From an uncultured Collinsella sp. (GTDB lineage Bacteria; Actinomycetota; Coriobacteriia; Coriobacteriales; Coriobacteriaceae), in contig UROO01000089.1 in NCBI GenBank assembly GCA_900549555.1, forward strand, positions 1-8,076: a stretch of 8,076 bases of DNA, written 5' to 3'. Below are positions 1 to 6,742 of the stretch, in pieces. The notes under the pieces were generated by a model. The model was not told the DNA's origin and made no database searches. It worked only from the letters and a program-made list of their open reading frames with translations. How positions within the stretch are numbered: position 1 is the stretch's first letter; each line of letters opens with the position of its first letter. A program made the translations under genes and the position numbers.

Positions 1-2
1 GT

Positions 3-35
3 TCGTCGGCAGCGTCAGATGTGTATAAGAGACAG
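3..35 (+). other. Nextera read-1 adapter (sequencing artefact)
   Basis: Bases 3-16 match the Nextera read-1 tail and bases 17-35 match the 19-bp Tn5 mosaic end (AGATGTGTATAAGAGACAG). This is library adapter, not genome. The plus-strand reading frame that starts inside it begins with the peptide MCIRDS, a translation of the mosaic end, and is not a gene. Genomic sequence begins at about 36. Confidence 0.98.
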
Positions 36-417
36 CACCCACAAGCGTCGCAATCTTGCCCGGCACGTTCATAACGCGGCAGAGCACGAAGGCGATGACA
101 AGCGAGGTCGAGATCGTCGCCACGATAATCGGCAGCGACTGGGCGCCCTTGGACAGAATCTGGGAGAGGTTCATGCCAAAGCCAAGCAGGATAACCGCGT
201 ACTGCAAGACTTTTTTAGACGTATAGGTGACACCGGCGGCGAGCTGTTCGCGGCGATTCTTGGGAAAGACAAGCGCCAGAACCATGCCAAGGAGGATGGC
301 AAATACCGGACCGCCGACCACCTCAATCTGTTTGCCGAGCAACGTCGCGGGGATGGCGATGATCAGGCAGAACAAGACACCCTTCCAGCGCTCGCGTACG
401 ATATTCGCCAGTTGCAT
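36..417 (-). CDS. YeiH/UPF0324 family membrane protein, N-terminal part (truncated)
   Basis: This is an integral membrane protein of the YeiH/UPF0324 family, often annotated as a putative sulfate exporter; the substrate is not firmly established. About 127 N-terminal residues remain of a protein that usually has roughly 330-350. The gene runs off the contig into adapter, so it has no stop codon. The translation starts MQLANIVRERW. Hydrophobic stretches lie at about residues 13-28, 35-51, 70-88 and 95-113. The segment LQYAVILLGFGMNLSQIL (71-88) resembles the family's conserved region after the second helix, and the cut falls at KIATLVG, just before the glycine/serine-rich family motif. The start is supported by an AAGGA Shine-Dalgarno 8 nt upstream on the minus strand. 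The gene is divergent from the GntR regulator, which may control it. Family assignment is by recognition of the sequence; transport function is inferred. Confidence 0.82.
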
Positions 418-456
418 ATGGGATTCCTTCTTTCTATTTCACGTTTGCGACGGCTT

Positions 457-580
457 ATGATACGGCAATATTGAGCACAGCCTTGTGCAAACAAAGACTA
501 GGACGCCGCAATAGTTCTCAGGCAACAGCCGAATTACCCACCGCGGAGAGCTGATTCGCGGCATAATTAACAACTGACAT
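457..580. promoter_or_regulatory. Divergent yeiH/gntR intergenic region with a candidate operator
   Basis: This is the only space for promoters of the two divergent genes. An inverted repeat GCACA-GCCT-TGTGC (475-488) has perfect 5-bp arms and is a candidate regulator site. A possible minus-strand -10 (TATCAT, 457-462) and a possible plus-strand -10 (CATAAT, 562-567) are visible, but neither has a convincing -35. Everything here is pattern-based and weak. Confidence 0.35.
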
Positions 581-1312
581 ATGAGTTTGATAGAACAGTT
601 GCGAGGCGCTATGGAAGAATCGATGCACGTCGGCGAGCAGGAAACGAGCCTACAGGACCAGTCCTACCACACCATTCGACGCAAAATCGTCTACCTGGAC
701 TACAAGCCGGGCGAAAAGCTAGGCGTCAAGCAGCTTTGCGACGACCTGGATATGGGGCGCACCCCTGTGCGCGAGGCACTGGTGCGTCTGGCGCAAGAGG
801 GCCTGGTGCGCACCGTGCCCCAAAGCGGCACCTATGTCTCGCCCATCAACCTCACCTTTGCCGAGAGCGCCTGCTACATTCGCGAACACTTGGAAAAACA
901 GGTGATTGTGGAGTGCTGCGCCCGTGCCACCTCGGCAGGCATCGAGCAGCTCGACCGAGCCATCGCGCTGCAGGAAAAGGCCATGGCCGAAGAGGATCGC
1001 ATCGGATTCTTTTTAAGCGACAACCTCATGCACCGCATGATCTTTAGTATCGCGTGCCGCAGCACCGTGTGGTCATGGCTCGAGGCGACCAATGCCGATC
1101 TGGAGCGCTTCCGCTGGCTGCGCGCCGCCACGCAGAGGCTCGACAATCAGGAGATTGTTAACGAGCACAAGCAAATCCGCCGCGCCATCGCCGGCCGCGA
1201 CCCCATCGAGGCGAGCTTTTTGGTCAGCAAGCACCTGCATATGATGTTCCGCAACCAGACCGAGGTCCTGGACCAATATCCCAAGTACTTCGAGACCAGC
1301 AAGCTCCGCTAA
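581..1312 (+). CDS. GntR-family transcriptional regulator, FCD subfamily
   Basis: This is a DNA-binding regulator of 243 residues, a typical size for the FadR/FCD branch of GntR. The winged helix covers about residues 28-88, with the hallmark recognition segment GRTPVREALVRLAQEGLV (59-76) and the wing QSGTYVSP (81-88). The C-terminal all-helical FCD domain covers about 93-228. It carries the family's metal/ligand residues: D147 and H151 (DNLMH), H196 (in EHKQIRRAIAGRD) and H218 (KHL). Effectors of this family are usually small organic acids or sugar acids; nothing here fixes which one. The ATG at 581 lacks an obvious Shine-Dalgarno. An in-frame ATG at 611 has GAGG at 603-606, so the protein may start MEESMHVG and be 233 residues. 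It is divergent from the yeiH-like gene, its most likely target. A terminator hairpin overlaps the stop codon. Confidence 0.9.
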   Translation: MSLIEQLRGAMEESMHVGEQETSLQDQSYHTIRRKIVYLDYKPGEKLGVKQLCDDLDMGRTPVREALVRLAQEGLVRTVPQSGTYVSPINLTFAESACYIREHLEKQVIVECCARATSAGIEQLDRAIALQEKAMAEEDRIGFFLSDNLMHRMIFSIACRSTVWSWLEATNADLERFRWLRAATQRLDNQEIVNEHKQIRRAIAGRDPIEASFLVSKHLHMMFRNQTEVLDQYPKYFETSKLR

Positions 1313-1350
1313 CCTGCCAAAAAGGGACAGGTTTATTTCGGCAGGTTTTA
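1311..1350 (+). terminator. Hairpin at the gntR stop, probable terminator
   Basis: The arms AACCTGCC (1311-1318) and GGCAGGTT (1340-1347) pair perfectly and are followed by further T residues to 1349, as in an intrinsic terminator for gntR. The loop is long at 21 nt. The left arm overlaps the TAA stop (1310-1312). The structure lies inside a 48-bp repeat that has a second copy at 5401-5448. Confidence 0.5.
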
Positions 1351-1360
1351 CCTGGTCAAA
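1313..1360 (+). repeat. 48-bp interspersed repeat, copy 1
   Basis: This block shares about 39 of 48 positions, aligned by eye, with the minus strand of 5401-5448. The core GGTTTATTT-(C/T)-GGCAGG is unchanged apart from one base, and TTTTA-(C/T)-CTGG follows it. Both copies lie in non-coding DNA, one just after gntR and one just before lacI. Confidence 0.8.
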
Positions 1361-1366
1361 TGAAAC

Positions 1367-1400
1367 AAGGCCCGGCTCCGCCACAACGGAGCCGGGCCTT
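1367..1400 (-). terminator. glmS intrinsic terminator, possibly bidirectional
   Basis: A perfect 14-bp GC-rich stem (1367-1380 with 1387-1400) closes a 6-nt loop. On the minus strand it lies 25 bp after the glmS stop and is followed by a broken T-rich run (TTGTTTCATTT). On the plus strand the tail is T-poor, so termination of gntR transcripts here is less certain. Confidence 0.85.
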
Positions 1401-1425
1401 GGTCGCCAGAACGGCGGAACAACAA

Positions 1426-3273
<1,848 letters not shown>

Positions 3274-3306
3274 AGGATAAATCCCTTCGCTCGCGTGACT
3301 GCAAAA

Positions 3307-3325
3307 CGCCCACGCACGACGGGCG
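3307..3325 (-). promoter_or_regulatory. Small hairpin in the glmS leader
   Basis: The arms CGCCC (3307-3311) and GGGCG (3321-3325) can pair around a 9-nt loop. On the minus strand the stem is followed by TTTTG. It would lie in the untranslated leader, about 35 nt before the start codon. It is short and may be chance. It could act as a weak attenuator. Confidence 0.3.
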
Positions 3326-3329
3326 CTGA

Positions 3330-3356
3330 GACGTATAACGTCCGAGTATTGTACTC
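3330..3356 (-). promoter_or_regulatory. glmS -10 region with two 13-bp palindromes
   Basis: A minus-strand TACAAT (3348-3353) is a good -10 candidate about 75 nt before the glmS start; the matching -35 is poor. It overlaps the palindrome GAGTA-TTG-TACTC (3344-3356). Directly beside it, around the expected transcription start, is a second palindrome GACGT-ATA-ACGTC (3330-3342). Both have perfect 5-bp arms and a 3-nt centre. The promoter and any operator role are inferred. Confidence 0.4.
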
Positions 3357-3371
3357 ACACAAACGCAAGCT

Positions 3372-3408
3372 GATATACCAGAAGTGGTATCTTAAACTGG
3401 ATACCACT
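3372..3408. promoter_or_regulatory. TGGTATC/GATACCA operator-like cluster upstream of glmS
   Basis: Perfect 9-bp arms AGTGGTATC (3383-3391) and GATACCACT (3400-3408) flank an 8-nt centre. A third, imperfect half-site GATATACCA (3372-3380) lies immediately to the left. The TGGT...ACCA outer bases recall operators of GntR/HutC-type amino-sugar regulators (NagR/DasR), although the spacing is longer than in those sites. The position just upstream of the glmS -10 fits a regulator site. Confidence 0.4.
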
Positions 3409-3423
3409 CGATGCACACACCCT

Positions 3424-3459
3424 ACCACCACAACGGTGACAGGCACCTTTGCGGTGGTT
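3424..3459 (+). repeat. ACCACC hairpin repeat, copy B
   Basis: This 36-nt imperfect palindrome pairs 3424-3438 with 3444-3458, with two mismatches (A3430/C3452 and C3434/T3448), around an ACAGG loop. It matches copy A (5113-5149) at all but about four positions, in the same orientation. It lies 10 bp after the permease stop and has no T tract, so it is not a classical terminator but could protect the transcript's 3' end. Confidence 0.75.
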
Positions 3460-3468
3460 GGCACTCCC

Positions 3469-4116
3469 CTAGGGACGCAGGCGGCGTTCGAGCCGATTGC
3501 CCAGGGCCGTGAGTGCCATAACAATGACGTAGTAGACCACGGCCACCACTAAAAACGGTTCAAAGGCTCGATAGGTGAGCGCCTGCACGCTCTGGGCGGC
3601 GCGCATCATATCCATCAGGCCGATGGTTGCCACCAGCGAGGAGCTCTTGAGGACCGTGATCACTTCGTTGACCAGAGCAGGGGCAATCGAGCGCATCGCC
3701 TGCGGAACGATGATCTTGCGCATCATGGGAACATAGCGAAGCCCGATGGCCCGAGCGGCATCGTACTGCCCCCGGTCAACGCCCTCGATACCACCGCGCA
3801 CCGTCTCGGACACCGTCGCTGAGCCGTTGAGCCCCAGCGTAATGGCACCGGCGGCAAACATCGAAATTTTGAAGCCCGTGAGCTGCGGCGTCGCAAAGTA
3901 CGCCAAAAAAAGTAACACGATGAGCGGCACGCCGCGAAAGATAGAGGTGTAGAAGTTGAGCACCGCACGCAATGGGCGACAGGGCAAAACCTTGAGCACG
4001 GCAATGAGAAAGCCCAGGACGAGTGCTATGGCCAGCGCGGCGGCCGTCACCTGACAGGTCACGACCAGGCCGCTCATAAACATCGGTATATATGGTTCTA
4101 GCAGTTCAAACTTCAT
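3469..4116 (-). CDS. Polar amino acid ABC transporter permease (HisM/GlnP type)
   Basis: This is an inner-membrane subunit of an amino-acid-type ABC importer, 215 residues, the usual length for the family. Hydrophobic helices lie at about 15-41, 60-75, 85-98, 148-168 and 187-206. The cytoplasmic EAA loop that contacts the ATPase is clear at about 117-140, starting QYDAARAIGL and ending RKIIVPQA. The motif FRGVPLIVLLF (60-70) is typical of HisM/GlnP permeases. The start at 4116 is preferred because AAGGG (4124-4128, minus strand) lies 7 nt upstream. An ATG two codons earlier (4122) is only 1 nt from that site. The gene follows the receptor gene by 33 bp on the same strand, so the two are probably cotranscribed. 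Only one permease gene is present, so the channel is probably a homodimer. No ATP-binding subunit gene is adjacent. The exact substrate is unknown. Confidence 0.93.
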   Translation of the reverse strand: MKFELLEPYIPMFMSGLVVTCQVTAAALAIALVLGFLIAVLKVLPCRPLRAVLNFYTSIFRGVPLIVLLFLAYFATPQLTGFKISMFAAGAITLGLNGSATVSETVRGGIEGVDRGQYDAARAIGLRYVPMMRKIIVPQAMRSIAPALVNEVITVLKSSSLVATIGLMDMMRAAQSVQALTYRAFEPFLVVAVVYYVIVMALTALGNRLERRLRP

Positions 4117-4149
4117 CAGCATGCCCTTGGCGCGCGCCTCACCGGCTCG

Positions 4150-5031
4150 CTATTTTCCGGCAACCGTCGACGTACCGGAAGCGGAATAGTCGCCGTTCCA
4201 CATGAAGTCGGCGCCCACATACTGCTTGATGCAGTCATCGATGGTGCCGTCCTCGAGCATCTCGCCGATGCATTCGTCAAGCGCCGCGACAAATCCGGCA
4301 CCCTTCTTGGCCATCAGGCGGTACACGCCCACGTGATCGTTCGTCTCGGAGCGATCGAGCAGGCCCAGCACCAGGCCCTCATTCGCATCGCGCATGGACT
4401 GGCCCTCGGCGCCGTCACACAGGTAGGCATCGATGCGCCCGGCGAGCACCTCTTGCAGGCACTGGTCGCCACCGTCGTACGTGTGAATATCAGCATCGGG
4501 CATGACCTTGGCGATGAACTTGTTCTGCACGGTACCGGTGGTGCAGGCGATAGACTTGCCGGCGAGGTCCTCAACGCGCTTGACGGGATCGCCGCCGAGC
4601 GTGAGAACGCCCACAAGCGGCTGATAGTAGCCGCGCGTGAAGTCATAGGTCTGCTCGCGCTCTTCGTTGGAGCTCATCGCCATGGTAAAGGCCTTGTCAT
4701 CGCTCTGCACCGATGCAAGCGTGGCGGCAAAGTCCTGCGGCTCAAAGTCGTAAGAAAAGCCCAAGCGCGAGGCCATCTCGTCGGCAATGGCGATATCCAG
4801 GCCGACAACCTTCTGCTTGCCGTCCGACTGCGTCTCCAGATAGCGATAGGGCGCAAAGGCATCGTCGCCCACAAAGGTGAGCTTGGCGCCCTTGATATCG
4901 TCGCCCGCAACCGCGGCAGAACCGGCGGCAGAGCCCTTGTCAGCGCCACTGCCAGCGCAACCGCTCGCCGCAACCATTGCAGCACCGGCGATCAAACCCA
5001 GGAAATCACGACGAGAAACAGCGCAAGTCAT
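4150..5031 (-). CDS. Amino-acid ABC transporter substrate-binding lipoprotein (SBP_bac_3), Tat-type signal
   Basis: This is the extracellular solute receptor for the permease encoded downstream, 293 residues. The N-terminus has a twin-arginine motif SRRDFLG (6-12), a hydrophobic stretch and a lipobox ending ASGC with C25 as the lipidated cysteine. A Gly/Ala/Ser-rich linker follows to about 45. The family-3 binding fold runs from about 50 to 280. It includes DDAFAPYRY (56-64), GLDIAIADEMASRLG (77-91), and SSNEEREQTYDFTRGYY (120-136), whose R125 corresponds to the arginine that binds the ligand carboxylate in HisJ-like proteins. LCDGAEG (204-210) is near the usual acidic ligand contact. The start at 5031 is chosen because AAAGG lies 7 nt upstream and the signal peptide then begins correctly. 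The frame stays open back to 5196, but that stretch crosses a repeat hairpin and encodes no signal-like sequence. The ligand is probably a polar amino acid; its identity is not determinable here. Confidence 0.93.
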   Translation of the reverse strand: MTCAVSRRDFLGLIAGAAMVAASGCAGSGADKGSAAGSAAVAGDDIKGAKLTFVGDDAFAPYRYLETQSDGKQKVVGLDIAIADEMASRLGFSYDFEPQDFAATLASVQSDDKAFTMAMSSNEEREQTYDFTRGYYQPLVGVLTLGGDPVKRVEDLAGKSIACTTGTVQNKFIAKVMPDADIHTYDGGDQCLQEVLAGRIDAYLCDGAEGQSMRDANEGLVLGLLDRSETNDHVGVYRLMAKKGAGFVAALDECIGEMLEDGTIDDCIKQYVGADFMWNGDYSASGTSTVAGK

Positions 5032-5067
5032 ACCAAAGCCTTTCAATCTACGTTCAAAGCAGCTTCC

Positions 5068-5073
5068 ATTGTA
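5068..5073 (-). promoter_or_regulatory. Candidate -10 for the receptor-permease operon
   Basis: A minus-strand TACAAT lies 36 nt upstream of the receptor start, which leaves room for a short leader. No good -35 is visible at 16-18 bp spacing. The region between this box and hairpin A (5112-5149) is otherwise featureless. Confidence 0.35.
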
Positions 5074-5111
5074 GACACTCCACCGTTTAACGCGCAGCCC
5101 AGCCGCGCCAA

Positions 5112-5149
5112 AACCACCACAAAGGGGGACAGGCACCTTTGTGGTGGTT
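5112..5149 (+). repeat. ACCACC hairpin repeat, copy A (perfect 14-bp stem)
   Basis: The arms AACCACCACAAAGG (5112-5125) and CCTTTGTGGTGGTT (5136-5149) pair without mismatch around a 10-nt loop GGGACAGGCA. It is the same family as copy B after the permease gene and copy C at 5339-5382, so the receptor-permease pair is bracketed by copies A and B in the same orientation. No T-run follows on either strand. Confidence 0.85.
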
Positions 5150-5179
5150 CGGGTGTCTGACAACAAGCTCCGCCGAAAC

Positions 5180-5317
5180 GTCTCAATCTGTAACATCTGG
5201 GGCGCCGAAAGAGGGTTTGCTGTTACAGATCGAGATTTTCCGCCCGGCCCCGGCGATCTGTCTCAATCTGTAACAGGTAGGTCTTGTTTTGTCGTCCAGA
5301 TGTTACAGATCGAGACA
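5180..5317. repeat. Nested dyad: four 15-bp units at exact 40-bp pitch, alternating orientation
   Basis: The unit TCTCAATCTGTAACA occurs at 5181-5195 and 5261-5275. Its near-reverse-complement TGTTACAGATCGAGA occurs at 5221-5235 and 5301-5315. Starts are exactly 40 bp apart and the gaps are 25 nt each. Each inverted pair has a single A/C mismatch at the same place. The outermost pair matches further (5180-5200 against 5296-5316, 20 of 21). The outer pair, the inner pair and a small central CGCC/GGCG stem (5241-5255) all share one centre at 5248. This resembles a BIME/REP-like mosaic. It contains no gene. Confidence 0.9.
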
Positions 5318-5338
5318 ATTGAAGGGCCAGGCAACGCG

Positions 5339-5382
5339 ACCACCGCAAAGGAGGCAGCGCGCTGCGCCACCCTTGCGGTGGT
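5339..5382 (+). repeat. ACCACC hairpin repeat, copy C
   Basis: The arms ACCACCGCAA (5339-5348) and TTGCGGTGGT (5373-5382) pair perfectly, with G5350-G5351/C5370-C5371 continuing after one mismatch. The interior differs from copies A and B and contains its own 12-bp palindrome GCAGCGCGCTGC (5354-5365). At one stem position copy A has A-T and this copy has G-C, a compensatory change. Confidence 0.7.
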
Positions 5383-5400
5383 GTGGTCTGGACTCCGGTG

Positions 5401-5448
5401 TTTGCCCAGATAAAACCTGCCAAAATAAACCCGCCCCCAATTGACAGG
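5401..5448 (-). repeat. 48-bp interspersed repeat, copy 2
   Basis: The minus strand of this block matches 1313-1360 at about 39 of 48 positions, with the best-conserved part GGTTTATTTTGGCAGG corresponding to 5414-5429. It lies just upstream of the lacI promoter and overlaps the first of two TTGACA boxes. The terminator-like arms of copy 1 are not preserved here because the outer arm has changed to CCTGTC. Confidence 0.8.
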
Positions 5449-5450
5449 CT

Positions 5451-5481
5451 TTGACACCCTGAGGACGGGCGATGCTACAAT
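5451..5481 (+). promoter_or_regulatory. lacI-family gene promoter (TTGACA, extended -10)
   Basis: A perfect TTGACA (5451-5456) precedes an extended -10, TGCTACAAT (5473-5481), with a 19-bp spacer. A second TTGACA lies exactly 10 bp earlier (5441-5446), giving a direct repeat TTGACAGGCT/TTGACACCCT. The -10 ends 35 bp before the ATG at 5517. The spacer is longer than ideal, which an extended -10 can tolerate. Confidence 0.65.
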
Positions 5482-5516
5482 CTGACTCGTACTTGAAACG
5501 CATCAAAGGGGCCGCT

Positions 5517-6629
5517 ATGGCAAAGGTAAAAATCAGCGACGTCGCGCGCGAGGCAGGAGTCTCGCTGGGCACGGTATCCAACGCGCTCAACCACCCCGAA
5601 AAGCTGCGCCCCGAGACCCTCAAGCTCATCAACGAGACCATCAATCGCCTTGGCTACCTGCCCAACCAAAGTGCTCGTCAGCTCGCGGGCGGCGCCACCA
5701 AGTCCTTTGGCCTGGTCCTCCCCCGTCTCGACCATGGCTTCTCGCTCCAAATTGCCAGCGGCGCCCATAACGAGGCCCGCAAGCACGGCTATGACCTGCT
5801 CATCGCCAACGCCGATAACGACGACATCCTCGAGGACCACTACCTGCGCTATTTTATGGGCACGCAGATGTCCGGCGTCATGGTTCAGCCTATGGCGTCC
5901 CCCGATTGGCACCCCGCAATGACCAAGATGCCCGTGCCGATCGTCCATCTGGACATCCACTGCTCCGAACCCGGTTACTACGTGGCCGCCGACAACGAGG
6001 CGCAAGGGCGCATTATCGCCGAGCTCGCCATCACCCGCGGCGCGCGCCATATCACCGTTGTGGGCAGAGCGGCATTTATGCAGCTCACCCTGCGCGTACT
6101 TGGCATTCATAAGGCCCTCGTCCTGCATCCCGATATCAAAATTGAGGTCATTGACGCCGGAGAATGGAATACCGCTGCCGATGGTTACAGCATCGGCGCT
6201 CAGATTGCCGAGCGCTCTACCGGCGAGCGTCCCGATTTTGTCATCGGCCTTACCGATGTATTGGCCTCGGGCGTTATCTCGGCGTTGACCGACAAAGGCA
6301 TCTCCGTCCCCGAACAGGTTCGCGTGGCCGGCTGCGACGGCAACCCGCTTGCATGGAGCGGGTCGGTCCCCCTCACCACGGTGGCACCCCCGGGCTACGA
6401 GATTGGCCGCAAGGGTGTCCAGCTGCTCATGGAGCAAATCGAGAACAAGGCGCCGGCAAAAACCAAGCACATCCGCATTGGTTCCGCAGCGAGAACCGTT
6501 ACTGCGGTCACAGCCGCCGAGGACATCAACCGTCAGGAACTCGTGCGGCCGTTCCTCTTGGAGCGCGCCAGTACCCAGGCGAGCAGCCAAGCCGAAGCCA
6601 CCGCCATCAACCTCGGCGCGTATCTATAG
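5517..6629 (+). CDS. LacI-family transcriptional regulator
   Basis: This is a DNA-binding repressor or activator with a periplasmic-binding-protein-like sensor domain, 370 residues. The N-terminal helix-turn-helix is textbook: KISDVAREAGVSLGTVSNAL (5-24), followed by the hinge helix LPNQSARQLAGG (48-59). The sensor domain runs from about 63 to 352, with DNEAQGRIIAEL (159-170), FVIGLTDVLASGVISAL (241-257), VRVAGCDGNPLAW (268-280) and PLTTVAPPGYEIGRKG (285-300). It ends near the usual Arg-x-Ser region as LLERAST (347-353). A tail of about 17 Ala/Ser-rich residues goes beyond the normal LacI end. The ATG at 5517 has AAAGGGG at 5505-5511. The upstream in-frame ATG at 5472 lies inside the -10 box and cannot be the start. 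The ligand is probably a sugar or related metabolite, not predictable here. It is divergent from the ABC receptor gene and convergent with the HAD gene. Confidence 0.93.
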   Translation: MAKVKISDVAREAGVSLGTVSNALNHPEKLRPETLKLINETINRLGYLPNQSARQLAGGATKSFGLVLPRLDHGFSLQIASGAHNEARKHGYDLLIANADNDDILEDHYLRYFMGTQMSGVMVQPMASPDWHPAMTKMPVPIVHLDIHCSEPGYYVAADNEAQGRIIAELAITRGARHITVVGRAAFMQLTLRVLGIHKALVLHPDIKIEVIDAGEWNTAADGYSIGAQIAERSTGERPDFVIGLTDVLASGVISALTDKGISVPEQVRVAGCDGNPLAWSGSVPLTTVAPPGYEIGRKGVQLLMEQIENKAPAKTKHIRIGSAARTVTAVTAAEDINRQELVRPFLLERASTQASSQAEATAINLGAYL

Positions 6630-6655
6630 CACGTCGGCCAGTATGCCAAAACGCC

Positions 6656-6703
6656 GCTCAAGCAAAAGAGGCCCGACCATTGCCGGACCTCTTTTGCTTG
6701 AGC
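6656..6703 (+). terminator. Terminator hairpin between the convergent lacI and HAD genes
   Basis: A perfect 16-bp stem (6656-6671 with 6688-6703) is extended by three more pairs inside (6673-6675 with 6684-6686) around an 8-nt loop. It lies 27 bp after the lacI stop. On the plus strand no T-run follows. On the minus strand the hairpin is followed by GGCGTTTTGG, so it may serve both genes. Confidence 0.75.
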
Positions 6704-6742
6704 GCAAAGACGGCCAATTGCTCGTTTCAGCTCCGCAATTGT

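Noticed and set aside
19..474. Plus-strand frame of 151 codons at the left end
   Set aside because: It starts inside the adapter mosaic end (MCIRDS), is hydrophilic and family-less, and runs antisense to the YeiH-like gene.
3274..3468. glmS ribozyme or other known riboswitch
   Set aside because: The characteristic ribozyme core and pseudoknot sequences were not found; only short dyads and a 5-bp-stem hairpin are present.
4333..5160. 275-codon plus-strand open frame opposite the ABC receptor
   Set aside because: It is a shadow of the receptor gene and runs through hairpin A.
5032..5196. N-terminal extension of the ABC receptor to the ATG at 5196
   Set aside because: It would place the signal peptide 55 residues in, and the first codons (MLQIET) come from the repeat unit. 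The ATG at 5031 has a good Shine-Dalgarno.
5180..5317. CRISPR array
   Set aside because: The units are only 15 bp, alternate in orientation, number four, and have no cas genes nearby. CRISPR repeats are longer and all in one direction.
5472..5516. LacI-type start at the ATG 5472
   Set aside because: This ATG overlaps the extended -10 box and lacks a Shine-Dalgarno; 5517 has AAAGGGG.
5475..6590. 371-codon minus-strand open frame opposite the LacI-type gene
   Set aside because: The sense frame has clear LacI motifs throughout; the antisense frame has no recognisable domain and no proper Shine-Dalgarno.
6715..6741. CAATTGC/GCAATTG inverted repeat just after the HAD stop
   Set aside because: The 7-bp arms are AT-rich with a 13-nt loop and no T tract. 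The nearby 16-bp stem is a far better terminator.
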